A stretch of DNA of 5,307 bases, taken from positions 1-5,307 of the forward strand of contig WFQS01000211.1 in assembly GCA_015486915.1 (NCBI GenBank). The letters are read 5' to 3'. Shown here piece by piece: positions 1 through 5,302 of this stretch. Origin of the DNA: Desulfobacteraceae bacterium. GTDB taxonomy: Bacteria > Desulfobacterota > Desulfobacteria > Desulfobacterales > Desulfobacteraceae. Below the pieces are notes generated by a model, which saw nothing but the letters and a program-made list of their open reading frames with translations, ran no database searches and was not told the origin of the DNA. Made by a program: the position numbers and the translations under genes. Positions within the stretch are counted from its first letter, which is position 1. Each line of letters begins with the position of its first letter.

Positions 1-1
1 A

Positions 2-763
2 AGCCTTAAAACAAATAAGAGACTTTGCGGCATAGTGAGCAGAGGCGGAGCTATTCTGTTTGAATGGATGGAAAAAACAAATAAAGAAAATCCTTTTTAT
101 GAGCATTTTGACAGGCTCCTTGATATATGTGTAAAACATGATGTATGTATAAGCCTTGGAGATGGTTTAAGACCCGGGGCAATTAAAGATTCAACAGATG
201 CGCCCCAGATCGAGGAGTTGATCACCCTTGGAGAGCTGACAAAAAGGGCATGGGAGAAAAATGTGCAGGTGATGATAGAAGGCCCGGGACATGTTCCTTT
301 GCACGAAATTGAGATGAACATGAAATTGCAGAAGAAACTCTGCCATAACGCACCTTTTTACGTTTTAGGTCCCCTTGTAAGTGACATTGCCCCGGGATAT
401 GATCATATCACATCTGCCATCGGGGGAGCACTTGCTGCAATGCACGGTGCGGATTTTCTCTGTTATGTTACACCTGCAGAACATTTAAGGCTTCCTGACA
501 GCAATGATGTAAAAGAGGGTATAATGGCCTCAAAAATTGCCGCCCATGCAGGGGATATTGCAAAGGGAATAAAAGATGCCGAGAATATAGATCATAAAAT
601 GAGCAGGGCAAGGGGAGAACTGGACTGGGAAAACCAGTTTGCCTGTGCCATTGATCCTGAAAAAGCACGCGCCTACAGAAAATCTTCTGAGCCTGATGAG
701 AAGTCAGTCTGTACTATGTGCGGTGATTTTTGTGCTGTAAAACGAACTAAGGATCTGTTATAA
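2..763 (+). CDS. thiC: Phosphomethylpyrimidine synthase ThiC, C-terminal part (5' end outside window)
   Basis: ThiC is a non-canonical radical-SAM enzyme of the cytoplasm. It rearranges aminoimidazole ribotide into hydroxymethylpyrimidine phosphate, the pyrimidine half of thiamin. The frame is open from base 2 and gives 253 residues; the family is usually about 430 or more, so the N-terminal 40 % or so is missing because of the window edge and not because of a break. Family signatures in order are GIVSRGG near the start, [25 protein letters not shown] (278-298) and APGYDH. The two histidines in the last two (codons at 290 and 404) match the known metal-site histidines. [10 protein letters not shown] and [12 protein letters not shown] follow. 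The C-terminal cluster cysteines have codons at 710, 719 and 731, giving CX2CX3C, one residue shorter than the CX2CX4C of E. coli-type ThiC. The GTG at 35 lies inside a conserved motif and is not the real start. A thiamin riboswitch, if there is one, would be upstream and out of view. Confidence 0.97.
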   Translation, partial: SLKTNKRLCGIVSRGGAILFEWMEKTNKENPFYEHFDRLLDICVKHDVCISLGDGLRPGAIKDSTDAPQIEELITLGELTKRAWEKNVQVMIEGPGHVPLHEIEMNMKLQKKLCHNAPFYVLGPLVSDIAPGYDHITSAIGGALAAMHGADFLCYVTPAEHLRLPDSNDVKEGIMASKIAAHAGDIAKGIKDAENIDHKMSRARGELDWENQFACAIDPEKARAYRKSSEPDEKSVCTMCGDFCAVKRTKDLL

Positions 764-777
764 CTGCCATGAGGCAG
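764..777 (+). repeat. Mini-hairpin directly after the thiC stop (copy 1)
   Basis: CTGCC-ATGA-GGCAG is a perfect 5-bp stem with a 4-base ATGA loop, starting on the first base after the thiC TAA. No T-run follows, so it does not look like an intrinsic terminator. A near-identical element sits at the same offset after the first permease gene (3023-3036). A role in 3'-end protection or translation termination is possible but is inference only. Confidence 0.5.
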
Positions 778-832
778 ACCTTACGACTCTCAGACGGCCC
801 CAAAGAATTAAAGATTCTGATAAATTTGAGGT

Positions 833-861
833 TTGAGGCGCTGAGCCAATAGGTGTAATAA
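833..861 (+). promoter_or_regulatory. Candidate sigma70-type promoter for the LolA-like/permease operon
   Basis: TTGAGG (833-838) and TAATAA (856-861) are separated by 17 bases and match the -35/-10 consensus at 4/6 and 3/6 positions. The -35 box overlaps the second unit of a tandem 7-base repeat TTTGAGG (825-831 and 832-838). The position is sensible, 65 bases before the chosen start codon, but the match is weak. Read-through from thiC is equally possible because no terminator is evident. Confidence 0.25.
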
Positions 862-885
862 AAAGCTGTAACCATGAGAATTGGC
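845..885 (+). other. Inverted repeat GCCAAT...ATTGGC upstream of the LolA-like gene
   Basis: GCCAAT (845-850) and ATTGGC (880-885) are perfect 6-base inverted repeats 29 bases apart. They enclose the candidate -10 box and are followed by a T-rich stretch (agttttcatttt). Three more pairs, GGT 852-854 with ACC 871-873, could stack inside. It might be an operator, a leader hairpin or a poor terminator for thiC. The loop is long and the stem short, so chance is a real possibility. Confidence 0.2.
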
Positions 886-907
886 AGTTTTCATTTTAAC
901 ACTATTT

Positions 908-913
908 TAAGGT
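908..913 (+). promoter_or_regulatory. Ribosome binding site favouring the ATG at 927
   Basis: AAGGTG at 908-913 is the only Shine-Dalgarno-like sequence near the start of the LolA-like gene. It overlaps the in-frame GTG at 912, which therefore cannot use it. It stands 13 bases before the ATG at 927, which is long but workable. Confidence 0.45.
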
Positions 914-926
914 GTCCATAATATCC

Positions 927-1778
927 ATGCAAAGACAAAAGCATAAAACTATATCTGTTATTTTTCTTGTGTTTATTTCCTGTTTTATGCTTGTTTTTCT
1001 CTTGTCGACAGGGCTGTTAAACTGCAGGGCAGGGCAGCAGTCTGTAACACCTGCTGTACCAGATGCTATGCTATACAGGAAACCTGTAACAGGAGATTTT
1101 CTTGTTAAAAAAAGTTTTTACTATATGCGTGGCACAGCATCCATATCCACCGTTGAAATGATCATTCACAGGCCGGAGTGGGAAAGACATATGACCATAA
1201 ACGCATGGACCCGGGGAGATAAAAACAGCATATTTTTTATTACGGCCCCGCCTAAGGACAACGGAAACGGAACCCTTAAAAAAGGCCGCGGCATGTGGAT
1301 ATTTAATCCAAAAATAAACAGGACCATAAAACTTCCTCCCTCAATGATGTCCCAGTCCTGGATGGGATCGGATTTTTCCAATAATGACCTGTCAAAAACT
1401 GATAGTTTGTTAAAAGATTATACCCATAGAATTGTCAGAACAGAAACTGAAAATTCCCTTAAAATATATACCATTGACTCAACTCCAAAATCTGATGCTC
1501 CTGTTATATGGGGAAAGCTTCAACTTGAAATAAGGCAGGATTTTATTCTGCTGAAAGAAGTGTACTATGATGAGGACGGTAAACCGGTAAAAATTTTGAC
1601 AACGGGTGATATACAGATGATGGGAAACAGGCTTTTTCCAGTAATGTGGAAAATGCAGAAAGTTGAATCAAAAGGGAAATACACCCTTTTGATTTATAAA
1701 AAAATTAAATTTGTCCCTGATCTGCCGGAAAGACTTTTTACCCTGTCTAATCTTAAAAATCCAGGGAAAAGACGGTGA
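927..1778 (+). CDS. Exported LolA-like protein (outer membrane lipoprotein-sorting protein family)
   Basis: The product has 283 residues from the ATG at 927; a GTG at 912 would add five but overlaps the ribosome binding site. Residues 2-7 are basic and 9-31 hydrophobic, giving a clear export signal. Cys33 follows LLN, a poor lipobox because -1 is Asn, so it may be a soluble periplasmic protein or an atypical lipoprotein. The mature part resembles the LolA_like family found beside RND and FtsX transporters. It carries W124-I-F-N-P-K, then KLPPSMMSQSWMGSDFSNND (about residues 136-155), then strand-rich repeats such as LQLEIRQDFILLKEVYYDEDGKPVKIL. Proteins of this fold bind lipid-like chains in a half-barrel. 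A periplasmic carrier or acceptor for the adjacent ABC permeases is inferred. Its stop overlaps the start of the first permease (GTGA, 1775-1778), which indicates co-translation. It is not close enough to classical LolA to use that symbol. Confidence 0.85.
   Translation: MQRQKHKTISVIFLVFISCFMLVFLLSTGLLNCRAGQQSVTPAVPDAMLYRKPVTGDFLVKKSFYYMRGTASISTVEMIIHRPEWERHMTINAWTRGDKNSIFFITAPPKDNGNGTLKKGRGMWIFNPKINRTIKLPPSMMSQSWMGSDFSNNDLSKTDSLLKDYTHRIVRTETENSLKIYTIDSTPKSDAPVIWGKLQLEIRQDFILLKEVYYDEDGKPVKILTTGDIQMMGNRLFPVMWKMQKVESKGKYTLLIYKKIKFVPDLPERLFTLSNLKNPGKRR
1763..1767 (+). promoter_or_regulatory. Ribosome binding site for the GTG start of the first permease
   Basis: AGGGA at 1763-1767 lies inside the end of the LolA-like gene, 7 bases before the GTG at 1775. 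It decides in favour of this GTG over the in-frame ATG at 1805, which has no such site and would remove ten residues. Confidence 0.6.
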
Positions 1779-3022
1779 AAGATAGATTGCCAATAGATCT
1801 TAAAATGGCATGGCGGAATATATGGCGTAATTTCCGGCGTACCCTTATTACGATTTCTGCCATTGGTTTTGCATGTGTTCTGCTTGTCTTTATGCTTTCC
1901 TTTCAGCTTGGAGGCTATGAGACCATGATCAATTCCTCGGTTAAAATTCACAGTGGTCATCTCGAGGTACAGGCAAAGGGGTATAATGACAAACAGAACA
2001 TCCGTCTGGTGATTCCTGATCCGGAAATTATTGGTAAAATTTGCAGTAAATTAAAAGATATTGTTTCATTCACATTCAGGGCAAGGGCTTTTTCCATGGT
2101 ATCTTCAGAAAAAAAAACATATGGAGCCATGGTTATTGGAATTGATCCTTTAAGGGAGGCTTTTGTTTCAACACTTGAAAAATCCATAAGATCTGGTTCT
2201 TATTTACAAAAAAATGATAAAAACCAGGCCATTGTGGGAAGTCTGCTTGCAAAAAATTTAAAAATATCCATCGGTGATGAACTCACCGTTCTTGGCCAGG
2301 GAAAGGACGGTTCCATTGCAGCAGCAGTATTGCATGTTAAAGGAATTTATAATTCCGGTATGGATGAATTCGACCGATCCACCATACATATCCCCCTAAA
2401 CACCTTTCAAAATATTTATTCAATGGGAAATTCTGTGCATGAAGTTGTAATGATTGCCGATTCTTTGAAACATATAAATCTCATTAAGAGTGAATTAATG
2501 AAATCTTTCAGAAACCACAATATAAAAGGGCTTGCAGTTTTAAGCTGGGATCAGCTTCTGCCTGGCCTGCGCCAGGGAATAGAAATGGATCTGATAAGCG
2601 GAATTATTTTTTATATTCTGCTGATCGTTATTGTGGCTTTCAGTATTCTTAATACATTTTTCATGGCTGTTTTTGAGAGAACAAGGGAATTCGGGGTGTT
2701 AATGGCTATTGGAACAACGCCGGGAAGGCTTGTCAGGCTTGTCTTAACAGAATCTTTTCTTATGACCGTTGTGGGAATTGGATGCGGTATGGTAATGGGA
2801 ATTATAATCACCCTTTTTTTCCAGTTTCACGGAATAGACCTTGGTGGCTCTTCGGCAATGCTTCGTCATTACGGTATTTCAGGGAAGCTTTACCCGAGAT
2901 TGTCTTTTATTTCGTTATTAAGCGGTCCTTGTGTTTTGTTTTTCATTACACTTCTTACTTCATTTTACCCTGCAATGAAAATAAGACGTCTTACACCGGT
3001 AAAAGCAATGACATATGTATAA
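1775..3022 (+). CDS. FtsX/MacB-type ABC transporter permease, LolC/LolE-like (first copy)
   Basis: A 415-residue inner-membrane permease. It starts at GTG 1775, which shares four bases with the preceding stop, so translation is probably coupled. The N-terminal box M-A-W-R-N-I-W-R-N (residues 11-19) comes before membrane helix 1 (about 24-46). A large periplasmic MacB_PCD-type domain follows (about 47-272), including GHLEVQAKGY and GIDP motifs. The C-terminal FtsX domain has helices at about 276-298, 326-349 and 379-398. Between the first two is the cytoplasmic coupling motif ERTREFGVLMAIG, starting at Glu301, which in this family contacts the ATPase. It ends with the usual SFYPAMKIRRLTPVKAM tail. 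Length and topology fit LolC/LolE (about 400 residues, four helices) better than MacB, which carries a fused ATPase. It is a paralogue of the next gene and probably pairs with it as a heterodimer. The substrate is unknown; lipoprotein or lipid release is inferred from the family and the LolA-like neighbour. Confidence 0.9.
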   Translation: MKDRLPIDLKMAWRNIWRNFRRTLITISAIGFACVLLVFMLSFQLGGYETMINSSVKIHSGHLEVQAKGYNDKQNIRLVIPDPEIIGKICSKLKDIVSFTFRARAFSMVSSEKKTYGAMVIGIDPLREAFVSTLEKSIRSGSYLQKNDKNQAIVGSLLAKNLKISIGDELTVLGQGKDGSIAAAVLHVKGIYNSGMDEFDRSTIHIPLNTFQNIYSMGNSVHEVVMIADSLKHINLIKSELMKSFRNHNIKGLAVLSWDQLLPGLRQGIEMDLISGIIFYILLIVIVAFSILNTFFMAVFERTREFGVLMAIGTTPGRLVRLVLTESFLMTVVGIGCGMVMGIIITLFFQFHGIDLGGSSAMLRHYGISGKLYPRLSFISLLSGPCVLFFITLLTSFYPAMKIRRLTPVKAMTYV

Positions 3023-3036
3023 CGGCCATGAGGCCC
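3023..3036 (+). repeat. Mini-hairpin directly after the first permease stop (copy 2)
   Basis: GGCC-ATGA-GGCC (3024-3035) forms a 4-bp all-GC stem with an ATGA loop, starting two bases after the TAA. Aligned on the stop codon, it matches the element after thiC. The pair T-A there is G-C here, and the outermost C-G pair is lost. It lies in the 54-base gap between the two permease genes and has no T-run close behind, so it is not an obvious terminator. Confidence 0.5.
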
Positions 3037-3076
3037 AATGGAATCCAGGATTTATCATTTTTTTTAAAGGTTATTT

Positions 3077-4300
3077 ATGCAGATACAGATTGCATGGAGG
3101 AATATATGGCGTAATCCAAGGCGTACAATGATAATGCTTACCGCCATGATTATCGGCATATGGAGCATGATATTTCTCGGTGGCCTGATGCGCGGCATGA
3201 TGGTTGGTATGATCAACAACGGTATTTCAACCCTTACCGGAGATATCCAGATTCATGCTAAAGGGTACAGGGATGATCCTTCAATCGAATATTTCATGCC
3301 TGACTTAAAAGGAATTGAAAAAACGATAAATAAAATTTTACCCCGGGGAAGCAGATACACATCCAGGATACGTGTAAATGCAATTGCAGCAAATGCACGC
3401 CATTCAACGGGTGTTACAATGGTTGGGATTCATCCGGTTAAAGAGCCCGGGGTATCCTTCATAGGGCCCGGTGCAGTTGTACAGGGCAGATATCTTGTTC
3501 CAGGTAATAATAATGGAATTCTTATCGGCAGGGCAATGGCTGAAAAATTTGGAACAAAAACAGGCCATAAAATCATACTCATGTCAGAGAATATTCACCA
3601 TGACATTGCTTCAAAAGCATTTATAATCAAGGGTATATTTAAGGCTGAGATGCAGTCAACTGAGAAACATTTTGTGTTTGTAACAAGTTCTTCTGCCCGG
3701 CATATGCTTAAACTTGCAAAAGGTGCTTCAGAGATTTCAATTATTCTTCCTAACCACAAAGGAGATAAAAAAATTGCATGGAATTTACGGCAGGCCATTC
3801 CTGATTCATATGAAATTCATACCTGGCAGGAGCTGCTTCCCATACTGACGTCATATTTAAAAATGTTCGATGGATTCATGTATATATGGTTCCTTGTTAT
3901 ATTCATTGCCATGGGGTTTGGCATTGTTAACACAACTCTCATGGCTGTTTATGAAAGAATGAAGGAATTCGGTCTTTTAAAAGCTCTTGGTATGAGACCC
4001 TGGTTAATCATAAGGTCGGTTTTATTGGAATCTTTCATGCTGCTTGTAATTGGCACGGCAATTGGTAACTGCATGGGTTTTTTAACAATCCATTTTCTTT
4101 CAATAACCGGGATAAATCTTACTTCTCTATCTGCAGGTGCTGAATTTGCAGGGCTTTCCAGGATTATTTATCCTGTTTTATATCCAAATGATATCATAAT
4201 GGCAAATGTGGTCGTTATTGGTTTAGGCCTTGTTGTAAGTTTGTACCCTGCAGTAAAGGCTGCAAGGTTTACGCCTGTTGAAGCTCTTTCCCACGAGTAA
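3077..4300 (+). CDS. FtsX/MacB-type ABC transporter permease, LolC/LolE-like (second copy)
   Basis: A 407-residue inner-membrane permease starting at ATG 3077, with AAAGG (3066-3070) six bases upstream. It has the same plan as the preceding gene: A-W-R-N-I-W-R-N (residues 6-13), helix 1 at about 18-41, a periplasmic domain at about 42-265 with GDIQIHAKGY and GIHP motifs, and an FtsX domain with helices at about 268-290, 315-338 and 373-392. The coupling motif ERMKEFGLLKALG starts at Glu293, and the tail is SLYPAVKAARFTPVEAL, very close to the family consensus. The two permeases align from end to end but have diverged in most positions, as LolC and LolE have. That supports an old duplication and a heterodimer over a redundant copy. 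It is separated from the ATPase gene by 211 bases, unusually far for a cassette of this kind. Transport of a lipid-anchored substrate is inferred and is not shown by the sequence. Confidence 0.9.
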   Translation: MQIQIAWRNIWRNPRRTMIMLTAMIIGIWSMIFLGGLMRGMMVGMINNGISTLTGDIQIHAKGYRDDPSIEYFMPDLKGIEKTINKILPRGSRYTSRIRVNAIAANARHSTGVTMVGIHPVKEPGVSFIGPGAVVQGRYLVPGNNNGILIGRAMAEKFGTKTGHKIILMSENIHHDIASKAFIIKGIFKAEMQSTEKHFVFVTSSSARHMLKLAKGASEISIILPNHKGDKKIAWNLRQAIPDSYEIHTWQELLPILTSYLKMFDGFMYIWFLVIFIAMGFGIVNTTLMAVYERMKEFGLLKALGMRPWLIIRSVLLESFMLLVIGTAIGNCMGFLTIHFLSITGINLTSLSAGAEFAGLSRIIYPVLYPNDIIMANVVVIGLGLVVSLYPAVKAARFTPVEALSHE

Positions 4301-4320
4301 AGAGATATGGGAAATGACAA

Positions 4321-4339
4321 CGAATATTTACAAATAAAA
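4321..4339 (+). repeat. 19-base direct repeat, left copy
   Basis: CGAATATTTACAAATAAAA occurs here and again, without a mismatch, at 4461-4479, exactly 140 bases downstream. Its first 12 bases are complementary, with one bulge and one G-T pair, to 4360-4370, which is the left arm of the long hairpin. This copy could therefore form an alternative stem with a 27-base loop. Confidence 0.85.
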
Positions 4340-4359
4340 ATAAATACTCTACCTTATCA

Positions 4360-4472
4360 TGTAAATTTTGGACAGTGCTTCATATTCGCCTGTTTGGGAC
4401 TGTAAAAGCATACTATTGCTATGTGAGCAGGCCAAAACAGGTAAAGATAAAAGTGCTGGCCGAATATTTACA
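4360..4472 (+). other. Long imperfect hairpin between permease and ATPase genes (MITE/REP-like element or structured leader RNA)
   Basis: Bases 4360-4397 pair with 4432-4472. The blocks are: 4360-4366 with 4466-4472 (7 bp); 4367-4371 with 4460-4464; 4373-4380 with 4451-4458; 4382-4383 with 4447-4448; 4385-4386 with 4444-4445; 4388-4395 with 4435-4442; and 4396-4397 with 4432-4433. That makes about 34 pairs, four of them G-U (4369, 4376, 4377, 4388), with small bulges. The 34-base apical loop can form a further short stem, 4408-4412 with 4420-4424. As DNA, the outer 21 bases are imperfect terminal inverted repeats beginning TGTAAAT. No clear target duplication sits immediately outside. Identity with a named RNA or element family is not recognised. 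Confidence 0.6.
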
Positions 4473-4479
4473 AATAAAA
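4461..4479 (+). repeat. 19-base direct repeat, right copy
   Basis: This is a perfect second copy of the repeat at 4321-4339. Its first 12 bases form the outer right arm of the long hairpin, and its last seven (AATAAAA) run past the hairpin end. The duplication is therefore not just the inverted-repeat end. It ends 32 bases before the chosen ATPase start. Confidence 0.85.
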
Positions 4480-4496
4480 TATACCGGAACAACATG

Positions 4497-4503
4497 AAAA
4501 GGA
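4497..4503 (+). promoter_or_regulatory. Ribosome binding site choosing ATG 4512 for the ATPase
   Basis: AAAAGGA lies 8 bases before the ATG at 4512, a good site and distance. The in-frame ATG at 4494 comes before it and has only a weak CGGA. An upstream in-frame TTG at 4368 has no ribosome site and lies within the hairpin element. Confidence 0.6.
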
Positions 4504-4511
4504 TCAATACG

Positions 4512-5204
4512 ATGCACAGAAATTGTGTGGAGTGCAGAGAAATAATTAAAACTTATCACCAGGGTAAAATTTGTGTTCATGCTCTTAACGGGGTAAGCCT
4601 TTCCATTGAACAGGGTGAATTTGTGGCGCTTGCAGGGCCGTCGGGGTCCGGTAAGACAACCCTTCTCAATATTATAGGCGGATTGGACAAAGCAGATTCA
4701 GGAAGTGTAATTGTCTCAGGAAAGTCCTTTGAAAATTTAAGCGATTCAGAGCTTGCAAAACTAAGACTTAACAGCATAGGTTTTGTGTTTCAGTCCTATA
4801 ATCTAATTCCTGTCCTTTCTGCCCTTGAAAATGTTGAATATGTGATGCTGCTCCAGGGGGTGCCTGCAGAAGAACGTTATGAACGCTCAATGCAAATTTT
4901 AAACGATACAGGACTTGGGGATAAATATAACAGCCGCCCTGCAGAACTGTCAGGGGGACAGCAGCAGCGTGTAGCCGTTGCAAGGGCTATTGTGGCAAAT
5001 CCCATGCTTGTTCTCGCCGACGAACCAACGGCAAATCTTGATTCTGAAACCGGTATGGGACTGCTTGAAATAATGAAAAAAATGAACAGGTTGAAGAAAG
5101 TTACTTTTCTTTTTTCCACCCATGATAATATGGTGATGGATTTTGCCGACCGTCTTGTCCTCATGAAGGACGGACAGATAGTGGATGATAAAAATAAAGT
5201 TTGA
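4512..5204 (+). CDS. ABC transporter ATP-binding protein, LolD/MacB family
   Basis: A 230-residue cytoplasmic ATPase that would power the two upstream permeases; E. coli LolD is about 233 residues. All the ABC motifs are intact: Walker A GPSGSGKT (42-49), Q-loop glutamine 94 in FVFQSYNLIP, signature LSGGQ (146-150) followed by QQRVAVARA, Walker B ending in Asp170 with catalytic Glu171 (LADEPT), D-loop ending at Asp177, and switch histidine 204 in STHD. The stretch around the Q-loop and the ending MKDGQIV are typical of the LolD/MacB/FtsE-like subfamily. The start at 4512 is chosen because of the strong AAAAGGA site. ATG 4494 would add six residues. The open frame continues upstream to TTG 4368, but that part lies in the repeat/hairpin element and matches nothing in ABC proteins. 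The N-terminus carries Cys5-V-E-Cys8, not usual for the family and probably incidental. The function is certain at the level of ATPase, and the substrate is inferred only from its neighbours. Confidence 0.95.
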   Translation: MHRNCVECREIIKTYHQGKICVHALNGVSLSIEQGEFVALAGPSGSGKTTLLNIIGGLDKADSGSVIVSGKSFENLSDSELAKLRLNSIGFVFQSYNLIPVLSALENVEYVMLLQGVPAEERYERSMQILNDTGLGDKYNSRPAELSGGQQQRVAVARAIVANPMLVLADEPTANLDSETGMGLLEIMKKMNRLKKVTFLFSTHDNMVMDFADRLVLMKDGQIVDDKNKV

Positions 5205-5290
5205 ACTGCAGGGCTAAGGATCGAAAATTTTACATTTTAAAAGCTGATTCATCCTCTACGGCTGCGTTGTAAGGGAACTGGAAGAAAATA

Positions 5291-5302
5291 ATATACGTAT
5301 AT
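5291..5302. repeat. 12-base perfect palindrome near the right edge
   Basis: ATATACGTATAT reads the same on both strands. It lies 87 bases after the ATPase stop in the 103-base tail, in which no gene, terminator or start signal is supported. It could be a protein-binding site or the centre of an intergenic repeat cut by the window edge. AT-richness makes chance plausible. Confidence 0.4.

Noticed and set aside
804..818. AGAAT-TAAAG-ATTCT hairpin as thiC terminator
   Set aside because: The stem is short and mostly AT, with no T-run after it; it is too weak to call.
2782..3114. 110-codon + frame across the first permease end and second permease start
   Set aside because: It is out of frame with two clear permeases and has no domain-like sequence of its own; it is a shadow of the coding strand.
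4307..4405. 32-codon + strand frame starting seven bases after the second permease stop, with a hydrophobic end
   Set aside because: The only Shine-Dalgarno-like bases (AGAG) are two bases from the ATG, which is too close. The frame ends inside the hairpin, and the length is expected by chance.
4368..4493. In-frame N-terminal extension of the ATPase from TTG 4368
   Set aside because: It has no ribosome site, lies in the hairpin/repeat DNA and resembles nothing in LolD-like proteins, while ATG 4512 has a strong AAAAGGA at 8 bases.
4877..5164. 95-codon minus-strand frame opposite the ATPase
   Set aside because: It is antisense to the conserved ABC signature and Walker B regions. Its composition follows from the + strand codons, and no ribosome site was seen.
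5225..5244. AT-only inverted repeat (TTTTA...TAAAA) as operon terminator
   Set aside because: It has no GC pairs in the stem and no following T-tract, so it is expected by chance in AT-rich DNA.
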